A stretch of 64,000 nt of DNA from Nitrospirota bacterium (GTDB taxonomy: Bacteria > Nitrospirota > Leptospirillia > Leptospirillales > Leptospirillaceae): contig JAJYYA010000027.1 of assembly GCA_021801345.1 (NCBI GenBank), positions 21,521-85,520 of the forward strand. The letters are read 5' to 3'. Below are positions 47,211-56,449 of the stretch, piece by piece. A model generated the notes under the pieces. The model worked only from the letters and a program-made list of their open reading frames with translations. It searched no databases and was not told the DNA's origin. The position numbers were made by a program, and so were the translations under genes. Position 1 is the first letter of the stretch; the number at the start of each line of letters is the position of its first letter.

Positions 47211-49004
47211 ATGTCTGCTTACGAAACACAAGGATTTCGTCTGGACAACTCTGGTCGGCGCGTTGTTGTCGATCCCGTTACCCGTATTGAGGGCCATCTG
47301 AGATGTGAAGTCAACATCGACAACAACAATATTATTCGGAACGCCGTCAGTTCCGGTACGATGTGGAGAGGCATCGAGACAATCCTGAAAGGACGTGACC
47401 CTCGAGACGCCTGGGCCTTTACCCAGAGAATCTGTGGTGTCTGTACAGGGGTCCACGCCCTGGTCTCGGTCCGGACGGTTGAGGACGCCTTGGGCATCCG
47501 AATTCCAGAGAACGCAAATCTTATCCGAAACCTCATGCACGCAACACTTTATGCACAGGATCATCTGGTCCATTTCTACCATCTGCACGCCATGGACTGG
47601 GTTGACGTTCCCAATGCCCTTAAAGCCGATCCCCGGCAGACCTCGGCGATCGCTCAAAAGATTTCCCGATGGCCAAACTCTTCACCCGGGTACTTTCGCG
47701 ACATCCAAAACCGGCTGAAGAAGTTCGTAGAGTCCGGACAACTGGGCCCTTTCACCAACGGCTACTGGGGAAATCCCTCCTACCGTCTGCCGGCCGAGGT
47801 CAATCTCCTGGCCGTCACCCACTACCTTGAGGCTCTCGACTTTCAAAAGGATATCGTCAAGATCCAGACGATCCTGGGGGGAAAGAATCCTCACCCGAAC
47901 TGGCTGGTGGGCGGCGTTCCCTGCGCGATAAATATCGACGGCGATCTCGCGGCCGGCGCACCCCTTAACATGGAACGCCTCAACTATATCTCCCAGATCA
48001 TCGACCGCACGATTACCTTTATCGACGAGGTCTACATCCCAGACCTTGTGGCCATCGCCTCCTACTACAAGGACTGGCTCTACGGGGCGGGGCTTTCGAG
48101 CCAGAACGTTTTGGCCTACGGAGAGTTCCCGGATCGGGCCAATATCACCGACCCCAAAAATCTTCTTCTGCCCCAGGGAGCCATCATTAACGGTGATCTT
48201 TCCACCGTTCATCCCGTCGACCTCAGAAACCCGACCGAGATCGAGGAGTACGTTGTCCACTCCTGGTACCGCTATCCGGACGAAACAAAGGGTATCCACC
48301 CCTGGGATGGGATCACGGAGCCCCATTACATCCTGGGGAAAAATACGAAGGGCACCCCGACGAACATCCAGGAGCTCGACGAGGACGGAAAGTACTCCTT
48401 CATTAAAGCCCCACGTTGGAACGGCCACGCCATGGAGGTTGGTCCCCTCGCCCGCTGGGTCGTGGGATATGCCCTGAAGAAGCCGGAGTTCAAGGAGCCT
48501 GTCGACAAACTTCTCGGGACACTGGGGCTCCCCGTTACCGCCCTCTTTTCGACCCTCGGAAGAACGGCCGCCCGGGGCCTCGAGGCCTCCTGGGCCGCCC
48601 ACAAGATGCGGTATTTTCACGACCGCCTTATGGCCAATATTCGAGCGGGGGATACTTCGACTGCCAATACCGATAAGTGGGAGCCCTCCACCTGGCCCCG
48701 GGAGGCAAAGGGTGTGGGCTTTGGCGAGGCACCGAGAGGGGCCTTGGCTCACTGGATCCGCATCAAGGAGACCCGTATCGAAAACTACCAGGCGGTCGTT
48801 CCGACAACTTGGAACGCCTCTCCGCGGGACCCGAAAGGGCAGATCGGTGCCTACGAGGCCGCCCTTCTGAACACGCCGCTGGCCGACCCCAAACAGCCGC
48901 TTGAAATTCTGCGCACCCTTCACAGCTTCGACCCCTGCCTGGCCTGCTCGACCCATGTGCTGGGACCTGCGGGGGAGCCGCTCCACACTGTGAAGGTCTG
49001 CTAA
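47211..49004 (+). CDS. hyaB: [NiFe]-hydrogenase large subunit
   Basis: 597 residues. Carries the NiFe(CN)2CO active site. Ligand motifs [11 protein letters not shown] (L1) and DPCLACSTH (L2) supply the four cysteines. After the L2 His there is a 15-residue tail ([15 protein letters not shown]) expected to be removed by the maturation protease encoded two genes on. Co-exported with HyaA through the Tat system. Confidence 0.97.
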   Translation: MSAYETQGFRLDNSGRRVVVDPVTRIEGHLRCEVNIDNNNIIRNAVSSGTMWRGIETILKGRDPRDAWAFTQRICGVCTGVHALVSVRTVEDALGIRIPENANLIRNLMHATLYAQDHLVHFYHLHAMDWVDVPNALKADPRQTSAIAQKISRWPNSSPGYFRDIQNRLKKFVESGQLGPFTNGYWGNPSYRLPAEVNLLAVTHYLEALDFQKDIVKIQTILGGKNPHPNWLVGGVPCAINIDGDLAAGAPLNMERLNYISQIIDRTITFIDEVYIPDLVAIASYYKDWLYGAGLSSQNVLAYGEFPDRANITDPKNLLLPQGAIINGDLSTVHPVDLRNPTEIEEYVVHSWYRYPDETKGIHPWDGITEPHYILGKNTKGTPTNIQELDEDGKYSFIKAPRWNGHAMEVGPLARWVVGYALKKPEFKEPVDKLLGTLGLPVTALFSTLGRTAARGLEASWAAHKMRYFHDRLMANIRAGDTSTANTDKWEPSTWPREAKGVGFGEAPRGALAHWIRIKETRIENYQAVVPTTWNASPRDPKGQIGAYEAALLNTPLADPKQPLEILRTLHSFDPCLACSTHVLGPAGEPLHTVKVC

Positions 49005-49021
49005 AACGGGAGGAGTCCGCG

Positions 49022-49723
49022 ATGGAGAACAGCGATACGGAGATGGGGGCTGCCCCTGAAAATGAGATGGGGGCATTCTATATCTATGAAGCCCCTGTCC
49101 GCCTCTGGCACTGGATCAATGCCGCCTCGATCCTGGTCCTCGCCGGAACGGGACTTTTGATCGCCCATCCCCTCCCCAGCGTCATGGGGGAAGCGAGCCA
49201 CCACTTTGTCATGGGCGATATTCGTTTTGCACACTTTATCTCCGCGTGGCTTTTCGGGGGAGGCTTTCTGATCAGGATCCTCTGGTCCTTTTTCGGAAAC
49301 AAATACTCCCGGGAACTCTTTCATCTTCCCTTAAAGGACGGCTCTTGGTGGCGTTCTCTGGGCTTCGAGGTGAGATGGAACCTCTTTCTTGAAAAGCGGG
49401 CCCGGAAATACTACGGTCACAACCCGATGGCACAGCTCGTCATGTTTACCTTCTTCCTGCTGGGAACACTTCTCATGATTCTGACGGGAGGGGCTCTGTA
49501 TGCGGAGGCTTTGGGAGGCGGCTCCTGGGCCGACCACCTTTTCGGGTGGGTCACGCCCCTCGTCGGACAGCCCCAGGACCTTCGGACTCTTCACCACCTG
49601 GGGATGTGGATTATTCTCGTCTTCGTGGTCGGACATATTTACATGGCGATCCGTGAAGATATCGTGGGGCGTCAGACATCGGTCAGCACGATGATCAGCG
49701 GGTACCGGATCTTCCGGAAGTAG
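49022..49723 (+). CDS. hyaC: Hydrogenase b-type cytochrome subunit
   Basis: 233 residues, four transmembrane helices. Passes electrons from HyaA to the quinone pool. Candidate haem-ligand histidines are in APVRLWHWINAASI, in FAHFISAWLF and in LHHLGMWIILVFVVGHIYM, as in HyaC/HupC/CybH. A 25-residue acidic N-terminal extension (MENSDTEMGAAPENE) is not usual. Confidence 0.94.
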   Translation: MENSDTEMGAAPENEMGAFYIYEAPVRLWHWINAASILVLAGTGLLIAHPLPSVMGEASHHFVMGDIRFAHFISAWLFGGGFLIRILWSFFGNKYSRELFHLPLKDGSWWRSLGFEVRWNLFLEKRARKYYGHNPMAQLVMFTFFLLGTLLMILTGGALYAEALGGGSWADHLFGWVTPLVGQPQDLRTLHHLGMWIILVFVVGHIYMAIREDIVGRQTSVSTMISGYRIFRK

Positions 49724-49749
49724 GGGAGTCCTCATAGGTGGAGACGGGA

Positions 49750-50316
49750 ATGGAGGGGGCTGACGGAGAACGGATCCTCGTACTCGGGATCGGCAACCTT
49801 CTCTGGGGTGACGAAGGGTTCGGTGTCCGGGCGGTCGAAGCCTTCCAGCAGACTTTCAGCTTCCCCGGACATGTTACGCTCATGGACGGAGGAACACAGG
49901 GGCTTCTTCTGATGCCCTTCATCGCGGAGGCCGGTAGACTCCTTATCTTTGATGCCGTCGACTTCAGCGAAGCTCCCGGAACAATGATCCTCAGAAGGAA
50001 CGGAGAGGTTCCGGCCTATCTCCATTCAGGAAAGATGAGCCTCCATCAGACCGGTTTTCAGGAGGTTCTCATTCTTTGCGATCTTCTGGGGAAATCTCCG
50101 GGGGAGATGGCCCTTGTAGGCGTTCAACCCCTTGAGTGGGACATCTTCGGCGATGGGCTTACCCCTCTTGTAAAGGAGATGATTTCCCCGGCCCTTCGTG
50201 CGGGAGCCCTGATCCTTGCCGAATGGGGGGCTCCCCCCGTGCCCGCAATAAAGGAACCCGGCTCAGACGACCTTCTCTTCCCACGCGCTCTTCAATCTAT
50301 AGAATTGAATAGGTAA
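49750..50316 (+). CDS. hyaD: Hydrogenase maturation protease
   Basis: 188 residues. Cuts the C-terminal tail of HyaB after nickel insertion. Family motif VLGIGNLLWGDEGFGVRAVEA contains the Ni-sensing Glu (cited as GNLLWGDEGFG); LLIFDAVDFSEAPG holds the conserved Asp; MSLHQTGFQE the His. A GTG four codons earlier (49738) is an alternative start. Confidence 0.94.
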   Translation: MEGADGERILVLGIGNLLWGDEGFGVRAVEAFQQTFSFPGHVTLMDGGTQGLLLMPFIAEAGRLLIFDAVDFSEAPGTMILRRNGEVPAYLHSGKMSLHQTGFQEVLILCDLLGKSPGEMALVGVQPLEWDIFGDGLTPLVKEMISPALRAGALILAEWGAPPVPAIKEPGSDDLLFPRALQSIELNR

Positions 50317-50326
50317 GGAGCGAACG

Positions 50327-50632
50327 GTGTGTATTGGACTTCCCATGAAGATCGTCGAGCCTCCCTCGGGCCTCTCTCTCCAGGCCCTGTGCGAGGGGAG
50401 AGGCGAAAGGCGTCAGGTCAACCTCTATCTCGTCGGATCCCAGGAACCCGGGACATGGGTCCTCGTCTTCTCCGACCATGCCCGCCGGGTTCTCGACGAC
50501 GAAGAAGCGGGGCAAATCATGCTTGCGTTAGACGGTCTGGAGGCCGCCCTGTCGGGGGAGACGGACTTCGACAGATTCTTTCCCGATCTCCCCTCCCGCC
50601 TTCCCTCCCCCGAAGGAAGGGGCCAGAGATGA
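50327..50632 (+). CDS. hupF: HypC/HupF family hydrogenase maturation chaperone
   Basis: 101 residues. Begins MCIGLPMKIVEPP with the essential Cys2. Longer than classical HypC, as HupF proteins are. HupF protects the HyaB precursor or cooperates with HypC under oxygen; a second, shorter HypC is encoded at 56.2 kb. GTG start with TAAGGAG. Stop overlaps the next gene (ATGA). Confidence 0.88.
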   Translation: MCIGLPMKIVEPPSGLSLQALCEGRGERRQVNLYLVGSQEPGTWVLVFSDHARRVLDDEEAGQIMLALDGLEAALSGETDFDRFFPDLPSRLPSPEGRGQR

Positions 50633-51447
50633 CCGACTCCCCCCCTTACAAATCTTTCGACCCGGCCCCGAAAACACCAGAGTTGACCTTGGCCCTTGAG
50701 CAGATTCTTGGAGCGCTCGGCAAGGCTCTTGAAACTGTGGTCGCCGATTACGGCCGGACCGAGATTTTCTCACTGGAGAACATCTCCTCCGGGGAGCTCG
50801 CCCGTCTTGTCTCTCTCCTTGGAGAAGGAGAAATTTCAGGCAAAATCGAGCCCGCCCCCGATGACAGAGAGGGAACGATTCATATCCGGGAGTCGGTCTA
50901 TCCTGGGATCTGGCTTATTGGGCACCGCCCACCGGGCTCAGAGGGAGTGGTATTATCCTCAATCGAGATCGGTCGTGCCCCCCGCATTCTGGTTCGAAAT
51001 CCGGAGCCTGCCCCCTCCCTCCCTCTCAACGGAGCCGATTTAACTGATCAGGAGTATGTGCGGATAAAGCCTGGCCTCATGAACGCCCCCTCCCTTCTCG
51101 AGGAGACGGTCTATCATCTTGGAACCTACCTCCCCGACAGGAAGTCCCACCGGATCTTTCTCAACAAGCTTCCCCTCTCGGAGGGAGATGCGGAATGGAT
51201 CGACAAGGTCTGCTCCGGAGGGCACATTTCTCTCGTTTCCAAGGGGTACGGGGACTGCCGGATCCTGTCAACGCAGGTCCCGGGTTTATGGCGGGTTCTC
51301 TACAAGAATCCTGAAGGCGTTCCCCTTCTCGATGCCCTCTGTGTCACAGAGCTTCCGGACGAAATTGCGGCCACTCCGGAAGACCTGGTCCAGTCGAAGA
51401 AGGACTACGGAGAATTCCTGACCTGGGTACGCCGAGAATCTCCGTGA
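50629..51447 (+). CDS. hupH: HyaF/HupH family hydrogenase maturation protein
   Basis: 272 residues. Matches the HyaF/HupH layout: an N-terminal part with LLGEGEISGKIE and ESVYPGIWLI, and a C-terminal alpha/beta domain with VSKGYGDCRILST and TRVPGLW-like VPGLWRVLYKN. The family is needed for maturation of oxygen-tolerant hydrogenase small subunits. ATG at 50629 coupled to hupF; the open frame to 50329 is fortuitous. Confidence 0.87.
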   Translation: MTDSPPYKSFDPAPKTPELTLALEQILGALGKALETVVADYGRTEIFSLENISSGELARLVSLLGEGEISGKIEPAPDDREGTIHIRESVYPGIWLIGHRPPGSEGVVLSSIEIGRAPRILVRNPEPAPSLPLNGADLTDQEYVRIKPGLMNAPSLLEETVYHLGTYLPDRKSHRIFLNKLPLSEGDAEWIDKVCSGGHISLVSKGYGDCRILSTQVPGLWRVLYKNPEGVPLLDALCVTELPDEIAATPEDLVQSKKDYGEFLTWVRRESP

Positions 51448-52610
51448 AGAATCCCGATGGGCCCCGACAGGCAGGATCGATCGGAATGCTTTTGGAGGAA
51501 GAGAATTCACGGCTTTTTCTTTATCCGAGAGACCTCTCCCACATTCACCTCCTTGCGGGAGGAGGGGAGGAGCGGGTCCGATCCCGGATCCGCTCCCTGT
51601 TCCATCTGTGCGGGAAGGCCCAGGAAATTCTCGCGCAAAAGGCCCTGTCTGCCGCCCGGGGAGAAGCGGTTCCCGAGACCCCCTCCCATGAGGAAGAGAT
51701 TCTCAGAGAGGCTTTACTCGAGACGCTTCGCGCCCTCTTACTTCCCATCACTGGACTCCCCCCCCTGTACGGGCCAAACTCTCATCTCTGGGGAAAAATC
51801 CGTGCTCTCGGAGAGACGAACTGTCCCGACTTTGCGCTCTTTCTTGAGAGATTCCGCGAGATTGTCGAACGATTTGTCCTGGGGGAGAGCGCTCCCCGCT
51901 TTCTCTCTCGGAAGACGGAACAGGACTGGGACCAGTGGGCGACCGGGGGGGAGGCCTCTCCCGTTGCCCGGATCGCGTCGGACTTTGCCGGGGACCTCGG
52001 GGAAAGGGCGTCGGTTCTTCCCCCTTTGATCGCCGAAGACGGCCTTTTACTGGAATACTTTTGCGAAATGATGGGCGAAGAGATGGGCAGAAAGATGGAG
52101 GGTCCGCTTTTTCTGGAGGCTCCTCACGTCAAAGGGGAAGGACGGGAGCCTGGCCCATTGGCCCGCATGCGCGACCAGCCATTGGTCTTTGCCCTTCTCG
52201 GGGCAGGTCGGCCCCTTTCGGCAAGACTTGCTGCCAGGCTAAGCGAGCTGGCCCTCTCCGTCGGGGAGAACTTCCCGCAAAAAGCTCTTTCCCGGAGAGT
52301 CCGCTCCCTCACCCCGGAAAGAGGTGTCGGAGTCTCCTTTGCAGAGACGGCGCGCGGCCTCCTGGTCCACCGGTGCCGGATGGAGGGGGACCAGGTAACA
52401 GACTACCGTATTCTTGCACCGACCGAATGGATCTTTCATCCGGAGAAAGGCCCGTTCCGGAGATGGTTTGATGAGTTTTCGAAGCGGGCTCCCTCCCCCG
52501 AATCCCTGCACCAGGGAGTGCGTGAGGCCCTCTGGATTTTCGATCCCTGCGCTCCGGTCTGGGAAGCTCCGAAGGGTGGGAACAAGGGCGACGGGAGGCC
52601 GGATGCATGA
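51444..52610 (+). CDS. hupK: HupK-like protein (degenerate hydrogenase large-subunit paralogue)
   Basis: 388 residues. Shows weak traces of the large subunit: FHLCGKAQ in place of L1 ([10 protein letters not shown]) and DPCAPVW near the C-terminus in place of L2 (DPCLACSTH); one Cys of each pair is lost. HupK proteins probably act as a scaffold during assembly of the Fe(CN)2CO unit. GTG start coupled to hupH; the end overlaps hypA by eight bases. Confidence 0.75.
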   Translation: MKNPDGPRQAGSIGMLLEEENSRLFLYPRDLSHIHLLAGGGEERVRSRIRSLFHLCGKAQEILAQKALSAARGEAVPETPSHEEEILREALLETLRALLLPITGLPPLYGPNSHLWGKIRALGETNCPDFALFLERFREIVERFVLGESAPRFLSRKTEQDWDQWATGGEASPVARIASDFAGDLGERASVLPPLIAEDGLLLEYFCEMMGEEMGRKMEGPLFLEAPHVKGEGREPGPLARMRDQPLVFALLGAGRPLSARLAARLSELALSVGENFPQKALSRRVRSLTPERGVGVSFAETARGLLVHRCRMEGDQVTDYRILAPTEWIFHPEKGPFRRWFDEFSKRAPSPESLHQGVREALWIFDPCAPVWEAPKGGNKGDGRPDA

Positions 52611-52944
52611 ACTCTCGCTTGCCATGAGTCTCCTCGAGGTCTGCGAGGAGGAGGCCACCCGAATCGGAGTCAAAAAGATCAAAACACTGATCGTCGAGGT
52701 CGGAGAGCTCTCCGGAGTCTCCGTTCCAGCCCTTGACTCGGCCTTCGGGATCGCCTCCCGGGGCACGGTCGCGGAAGGCGCCGCGCTCTCTATCCGCAAT
52801 ATGCCGGGAACGGGGTGGTGCCTCTCCTGCGAACGTGCAGTCCGAATCCAGGATCCTTTCCGGAGCTGTCCCGACTGCGGCGGAAGCCGGATCCTCCCCA
52901 CTGGGGGAATGGAGTTCTGTCTCAAGGAATTCGTATGTGACTAG
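52603..52944 (+). CDS. hypA: Hydrogenase nickel-insertion protein HypA
   Basis: 113 residues. Starts MHELSLA with the Ni-binding His2; zinc site CLSC and CPDCGG separated by 14 residues. Delivers nickel to the large subunit with HypB. ATG at 52603 overlaps hupK. Confidence 0.96.
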   Translation: MHELSLAMSLLEVCEEEATRIGVKKIKTLIVEVGELSGVSVPALDSAFGIASRGTVAEGAALSIRNMPGTGWCLSCERAVRIQDPFRSCPDCGGSRILPTGGMEFCLKEFVCD

Positions 52945-52994
52945 AGGGTTTTCGGACAACCGGAGAGCTCTCTCGGGATACAAGGAGGTTTGGA

Positions 52995-53852
52995 ATGTGT
53001 GTGGAATGCGGATGCGGATCCTCAGGGAAAATGCCGGCGAAGGAGCATAAGGGGATTGCCTTCTCCCATCGCCATGCCCACGGGAACGACGACACGGCCC
53101 CCTCGAAGGCGACTCCATCCGGAGGCACCACCGGGGAGGACCGACGATTTTCCGTGGAACGGGAGATACTCGGAAGAAACAACCGTCTGGCGGAAGATAA
53201 CCGCGCTTTCTTCAAGGAGCACGGGATTATCGCCCTGAATATTCTCTCTGCCCCGGGATCGGGAAAGACCACTCTCCTTGAACAGACCATCCTTTCCTTG
53301 GGAGGATCCCTTCCCCTGGCCGTCATCGAAGGAGACCAGGAGACGAGCCGGGATGCCGACAGGATCCGGAGCCTGGGAGTTCCAGCCGTCCAGGTCAACA
53401 CAAATGCGGGATGCCACCTCGACGCACATCAGATCGCTCACTCACTGGAGGAGCTGAGCCTTTCTCCAGGGATGCTCCTGATCATTGAAAACATCGGGAA
53501 CCTTGTCTGCCCGGCCCTTTTCGATCTGGGAGAGACCTCCCGCGTCGTCCTTTTTTCCGTAACCGAGGGGGAGGACAAACCCCTCAAGTACCCCCAGATC
53601 TTCCGGGGGGCCGATCTTGTCCTTCTGACAAAATCGGACCTTCTCCCGCACCTGGACTTCGACACTGCCAAGGCCATGAACTATCTCCGATCGGTCAATC
53701 CCTCCGGGGAGATCCTCCCGCTCTCCGCCCGGAGCGGTGAGGGAATGGACCGATGGGTCGCCTGGATTTCCGCACAAAGAGAAGGAGCGGGGGCCATGTC
53801 AGAGAGCCCCACCCGGTCGGGAGAAGCGCATGGAACCCCTTCTGGCGGATAA
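52995..53852 (+). CDS. hypB: Hydrogenase nickel-insertion GTPase HypB
   Basis: 285 residues. Nickel site at the N-terminus (MCVECGCGSSG) with only a short His-poor linker (HRHAHG). P-loop NILSAPGSGKTTLLE, then GDQETSRDADRI and TKSDLLPH of the SIMIBI GTPases. AAGGAGG ribosome site. The C-terminal end overlaps the hypF start by 23 bp. Confidence 0.96.
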   Translation: MCVECGCGSSGKMPAKEHKGIAFSHRHAHGNDDTAPSKATPSGGTTGEDRRFSVEREILGRNNRLAEDNRAFFKEHGIIALNILSAPGSGKTTLLEQTILSLGGSLPLAVIEGDQETSRDADRIRSLGVPAVQVNTNAGCHLDAHQIAHSLEELSLSPGMLLIIENIGNLVCPALFDLGETSRVVLFSVTEGEDKPLKYPQIFRGADLVLLTKSDLLPHLDFDTAKAMNYLRSVNPSGEILPLSARSGEGMDRWVAWISAQREGAGAMSESPTRSGEAHGTPSGG

Positions 53853-56205
53853 CCTGACAGAGGAATCCTCTCCTTCCTGCGAGGCTGTTGGCCGCATCCG
53901 GATGACCCTCTCGGGGCGTCTGCAGGGCGTGGGCTTTCGTCCGTTTATCGTCCGACTCGCAAGAAGAGGACATCTCTCCGGATTTGTTGCCAACTCCTCT
54001 GCGGGCGTCCTCATTGAGGTCGAAGGGCCCCAAGAAGATCTCGTCGCCTTTACGGAAAACATCCCTAGGGAGCTTCCTTCAGGAGCGGCCCTGAGCGGGA
54101 TTGATACCCAAAAACTTCCTCCGCTTCTGGAGGGGGGAGAGTTCGTCATCGCCCCCTCCCGGGAAAGCTCCAACGGGTTGCGGAACGATATCTCGTCTCT
54201 CCTTCCGGACACAGCCGTCTGCCCTGACTGTCTCCGGGAGCTTTTCGACCCGATGAACCGACGCTTTCGCTATGCCCTCATCTCCTGTACTGCCTGTGGT
54301 CCCCGCTACTCGATCTCGCGAGGGGTTCCCTTCGACCGGTGCCGAACCACCCTGAGGGACTATCTGATGTGCCCGGAGTGTCAGAGCGAATACTCCGACC
54401 CCGAGAGCCGGCGCTTTCATTCTCAAACCATTGGGTGTCCGAATTGTGGCCCCCGAACCTTTCTGTTGGACGGGCACGGCAGGGAGAGAGATGAAGAGTC
54501 CTATCTTGACCGGACCCGGACACTTCTCCGTTGCGGGGGTCTTGTCGCCATCAAGGGGGTCGGTGGCTACCACCTGAGCTGCGATGCCGGAAACCCCGAA
54601 GCGGTTGCCCGAATCCGCGCCCTCAAGGGACGTCCCGAGAAGCCGTTGGCGGTGATGGGCGGCTCCCCCGAAAGCCTCGCCCTCCTTGTCCGCCTCTCTC
54701 GTGCGGCCAGAAGGATCCTCCTCTCTCCGGAGAGGCCGATCGTGGTTCTCCCGGCCCGGGCCACCCCGGCCGAAATCAGGGAGAGCCTGGCGCCGGGACT
54801 TGACCGTATCGGCTCCTTTCTCCCGGCCACACCTCTCCAACACCTTCTCTTTGAGGCGGAGGGAAAGGCCCCCGACCTTCTGGTGATGACCAGCGCCAAT
54901 TGCGAAGGGGCGCCGATTGCGACAAGACTTGAGGATGTATTGGAGTTCTTCAAGGGCAAAATCGACGGGATCCTGGACAACGACCGTCCCATCTCTGAGC
55001 GCCAGGACGACAGCCTGGTCCTTGTCGGGCAGCGCTCCCCCATCCTTCTACGCCGCTCACGTGGCTGGGTCCCGGCATCCTTTTCAATCTGCCGGGGCAA
55101 AACCTTGAGCGGGCCAGTCGTCCTTGCCCTGGGGGCACATCAGAAGACTGCCCCTTGCCGCATTCGGGAAGGAAAGGCCCTGATGCTCCCCCATATGGGA
55201 GACCTCGACAGCCCGGAAGGCCGCCTTGCCTATCGCGAGGCCCTTCTTCGCTTTATTGGCAATGACGGAGGTCCTCCGACCCACCTGGCCTGCGACCTGC
55301 ACCCGGACTTTCCTTCCACCCGGTTGGCCCGGGAGTGGGGGGAGACATGGCAAATCCCGGTGGTGCAGGTTGGCCACCACCACGCCCATGTGGCCTCGGT
55401 TATGGCCGACCGCAGACTCGCCGAACCCGTCCTGGGATTGGCACTGGATGGATTCGGTCTTGGACCCGACGGAAGATTCTGGGGAGGAGAACTCCTCCGG
55501 GTCGGCCGGGAGGGATGTGAACGGCTGGGGCACTTCCGTCTTCTTCCCCTTCCGGGGGGGGAGCGGGCTGCAAGGGAGCCCTGGAGGATGGGTGTTGCGA
55601 GCCTTCATGCCGCCGGAGCAGAGGAAGAGGCCCGCAAAAGATTTCACTCTCCCCTCGCTTCCGAGATACTCTCCCTTCTCGAAGGCGGGGGAATAGGTCT
55701 TTTTCCTCAGACATCAAGTGCAGGGAGGCTCTTCGATGCGGCTTACTCCCTCCTGGGGGGAAGAGATCGGGTCTCCTACGAGGGCCAGGGCGCCATGGAG
55801 CTCGAGAGCTGGGCACGAAAGGGACGGATTGATCCGGGGGAAAGACTCACGGAGTACCACCGCCTGACCAAGGGTGAGCTCGACTTTTTCCCGCTGATTC
55901 TTCGCATCGCAAAAGAGAGCTCGAGGGAGAACGGGGCAAGACTCTTCCACGAAGCTCTGGCTTCGGGACTTGCCGACTGGGTTCGGAGTGTCCGCGGGGG
56001 AAGAAAGCTGAACACACTCGTCCTCTCCGGGGGCGTCTTTCAGAACAGGCTTCTTGCCGGGCTTCTTCGGAGGCGGCTTGCAAAAGCGGGGATGAGGATC
56101 CTTGAACCGGTAAATGTTCCGACAAACGATGGCGGACTTGCCCTAGGACAAGCCTTCGCTGTCTGGGCAAATGTCCAGCAGGACAATTGCCCTTCTTCAA
56201 TCTAG
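53830..56205 (+). CDS. hypF: Carbamoyltransferase HypF
   Basis: 791 residues. Transfers carbamoyl from carbamoyl phosphate to the C-terminal Cys of HypE for the cyanide ligands. Domain order: acylphosphatase (SGRLQGVGFRPFIVRLA), two zinc fingers (CPDC/CTACGPR and CPEC/CPNCGPR), YrdC-like (LLRCGGLVAIKGVGGYHL) and Kae1-like (VGHHHAHVASVMAD). The ATG at 53830 follows GGGAGAAG; the frame is open for 31 codons further inside hypB. Confidence 0.95.
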   Translation: MEPLLADNLTEESSPSCEAVGRIRMTLSGRLQGVGFRPFIVRLARRGHLSGFVANSSAGVLIEVEGPQEDLVAFTENIPRELPSGAALSGIDTQKLPPLLEGGEFVIAPSRESSNGLRNDISSLLPDTAVCPDCLRELFDPMNRRFRYALISCTACGPRYSISRGVPFDRCRTTLRDYLMCPECQSEYSDPESRRFHSQTIGCPNCGPRTFLLDGHGRERDEESYLDRTRTLLRCGGLVAIKGVGGYHLSCDAGNPEAVARIRALKGRPEKPLAVMGGSPESLALLVRLSRAARRILLSPERPIVVLPARATPAEIRESLAPGLDRIGSFLPATPLQHLLFEAEGKAPDLLVMTSANCEGAPIATRLEDVLEFFKGKIDGILDNDRPISERQDDSLVLVGQRSPILLRRSRGWVPASFSICRGKTLSGPVVLALGAHQKTAPCRIREGKALMLPHMGDLDSPEGRLAYREALLRFIGNDGGPPTHLACDLHPDFPSTRLAREWGETWQIPVVQVGHHHAHVASVMADRRLAEPVLGLALDGFGLGPDGRFWGGELLRVGREGCERLGHFRLLPLPGGERAAREPWRMGVASLHAAGAEEEARKRFHSPLASEILSLLEGGGIGLFPQTSSAGRLFDAAYSLLGGRDRVSYEGQGAMELESWARKGRIDPGERLTEYHRLTKGELDFFPLILRIAKESSRENGARLFHEALASGLADWVRSVRGGRKLNTLVLSGGVFQNRLLAGLLRRRLAKAGMRILEPVNVPTNDGGLALGQAFAVWANVQQDNCPSSI

Positions 56206-56218
56206 AGGAGAGAGACCG

Positions 56219-56449
56219 ATGTGTCTGGCCATGCCGGCGCGAGTTGAGGAAACAATGGGAGAGTCCCGGGCGATGGTTCGCCTTGGGGGGGTCGTCCAGG
56301 AGGTTTCGACCCTCCTCCTGGAGGATGTCAGGCCGGGAGAGTATGTGATTGTCCATGTGGGCTTTGCCCTGGCGCGGGTCGACCCCGACGAAGCCCTTCG
56401 GACGCTTTCCCTGATGGACGAGATGTCTGGAAAAACAGGAGGATCGTGA
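56219..56449 (+). CDS. hypC: Hydrogenase maturation chaperone HypC
   Basis: 76 residues. Begins MCLAMPARVEE with the essential Cys2; ends in a helical tail rich in Asp/Glu. Works with HypD to assemble the Fe(CN)2CO unit. AGAGGAG site; overlaps the hypD start region. Confidence 0.94.
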   Translation: MCLAMPARVEETMGESRAMVRLGGVVQEVSTLLLEDVRPGEYVIVHVGFALARVDPDEALRTLSLMDEMSGKTGGS

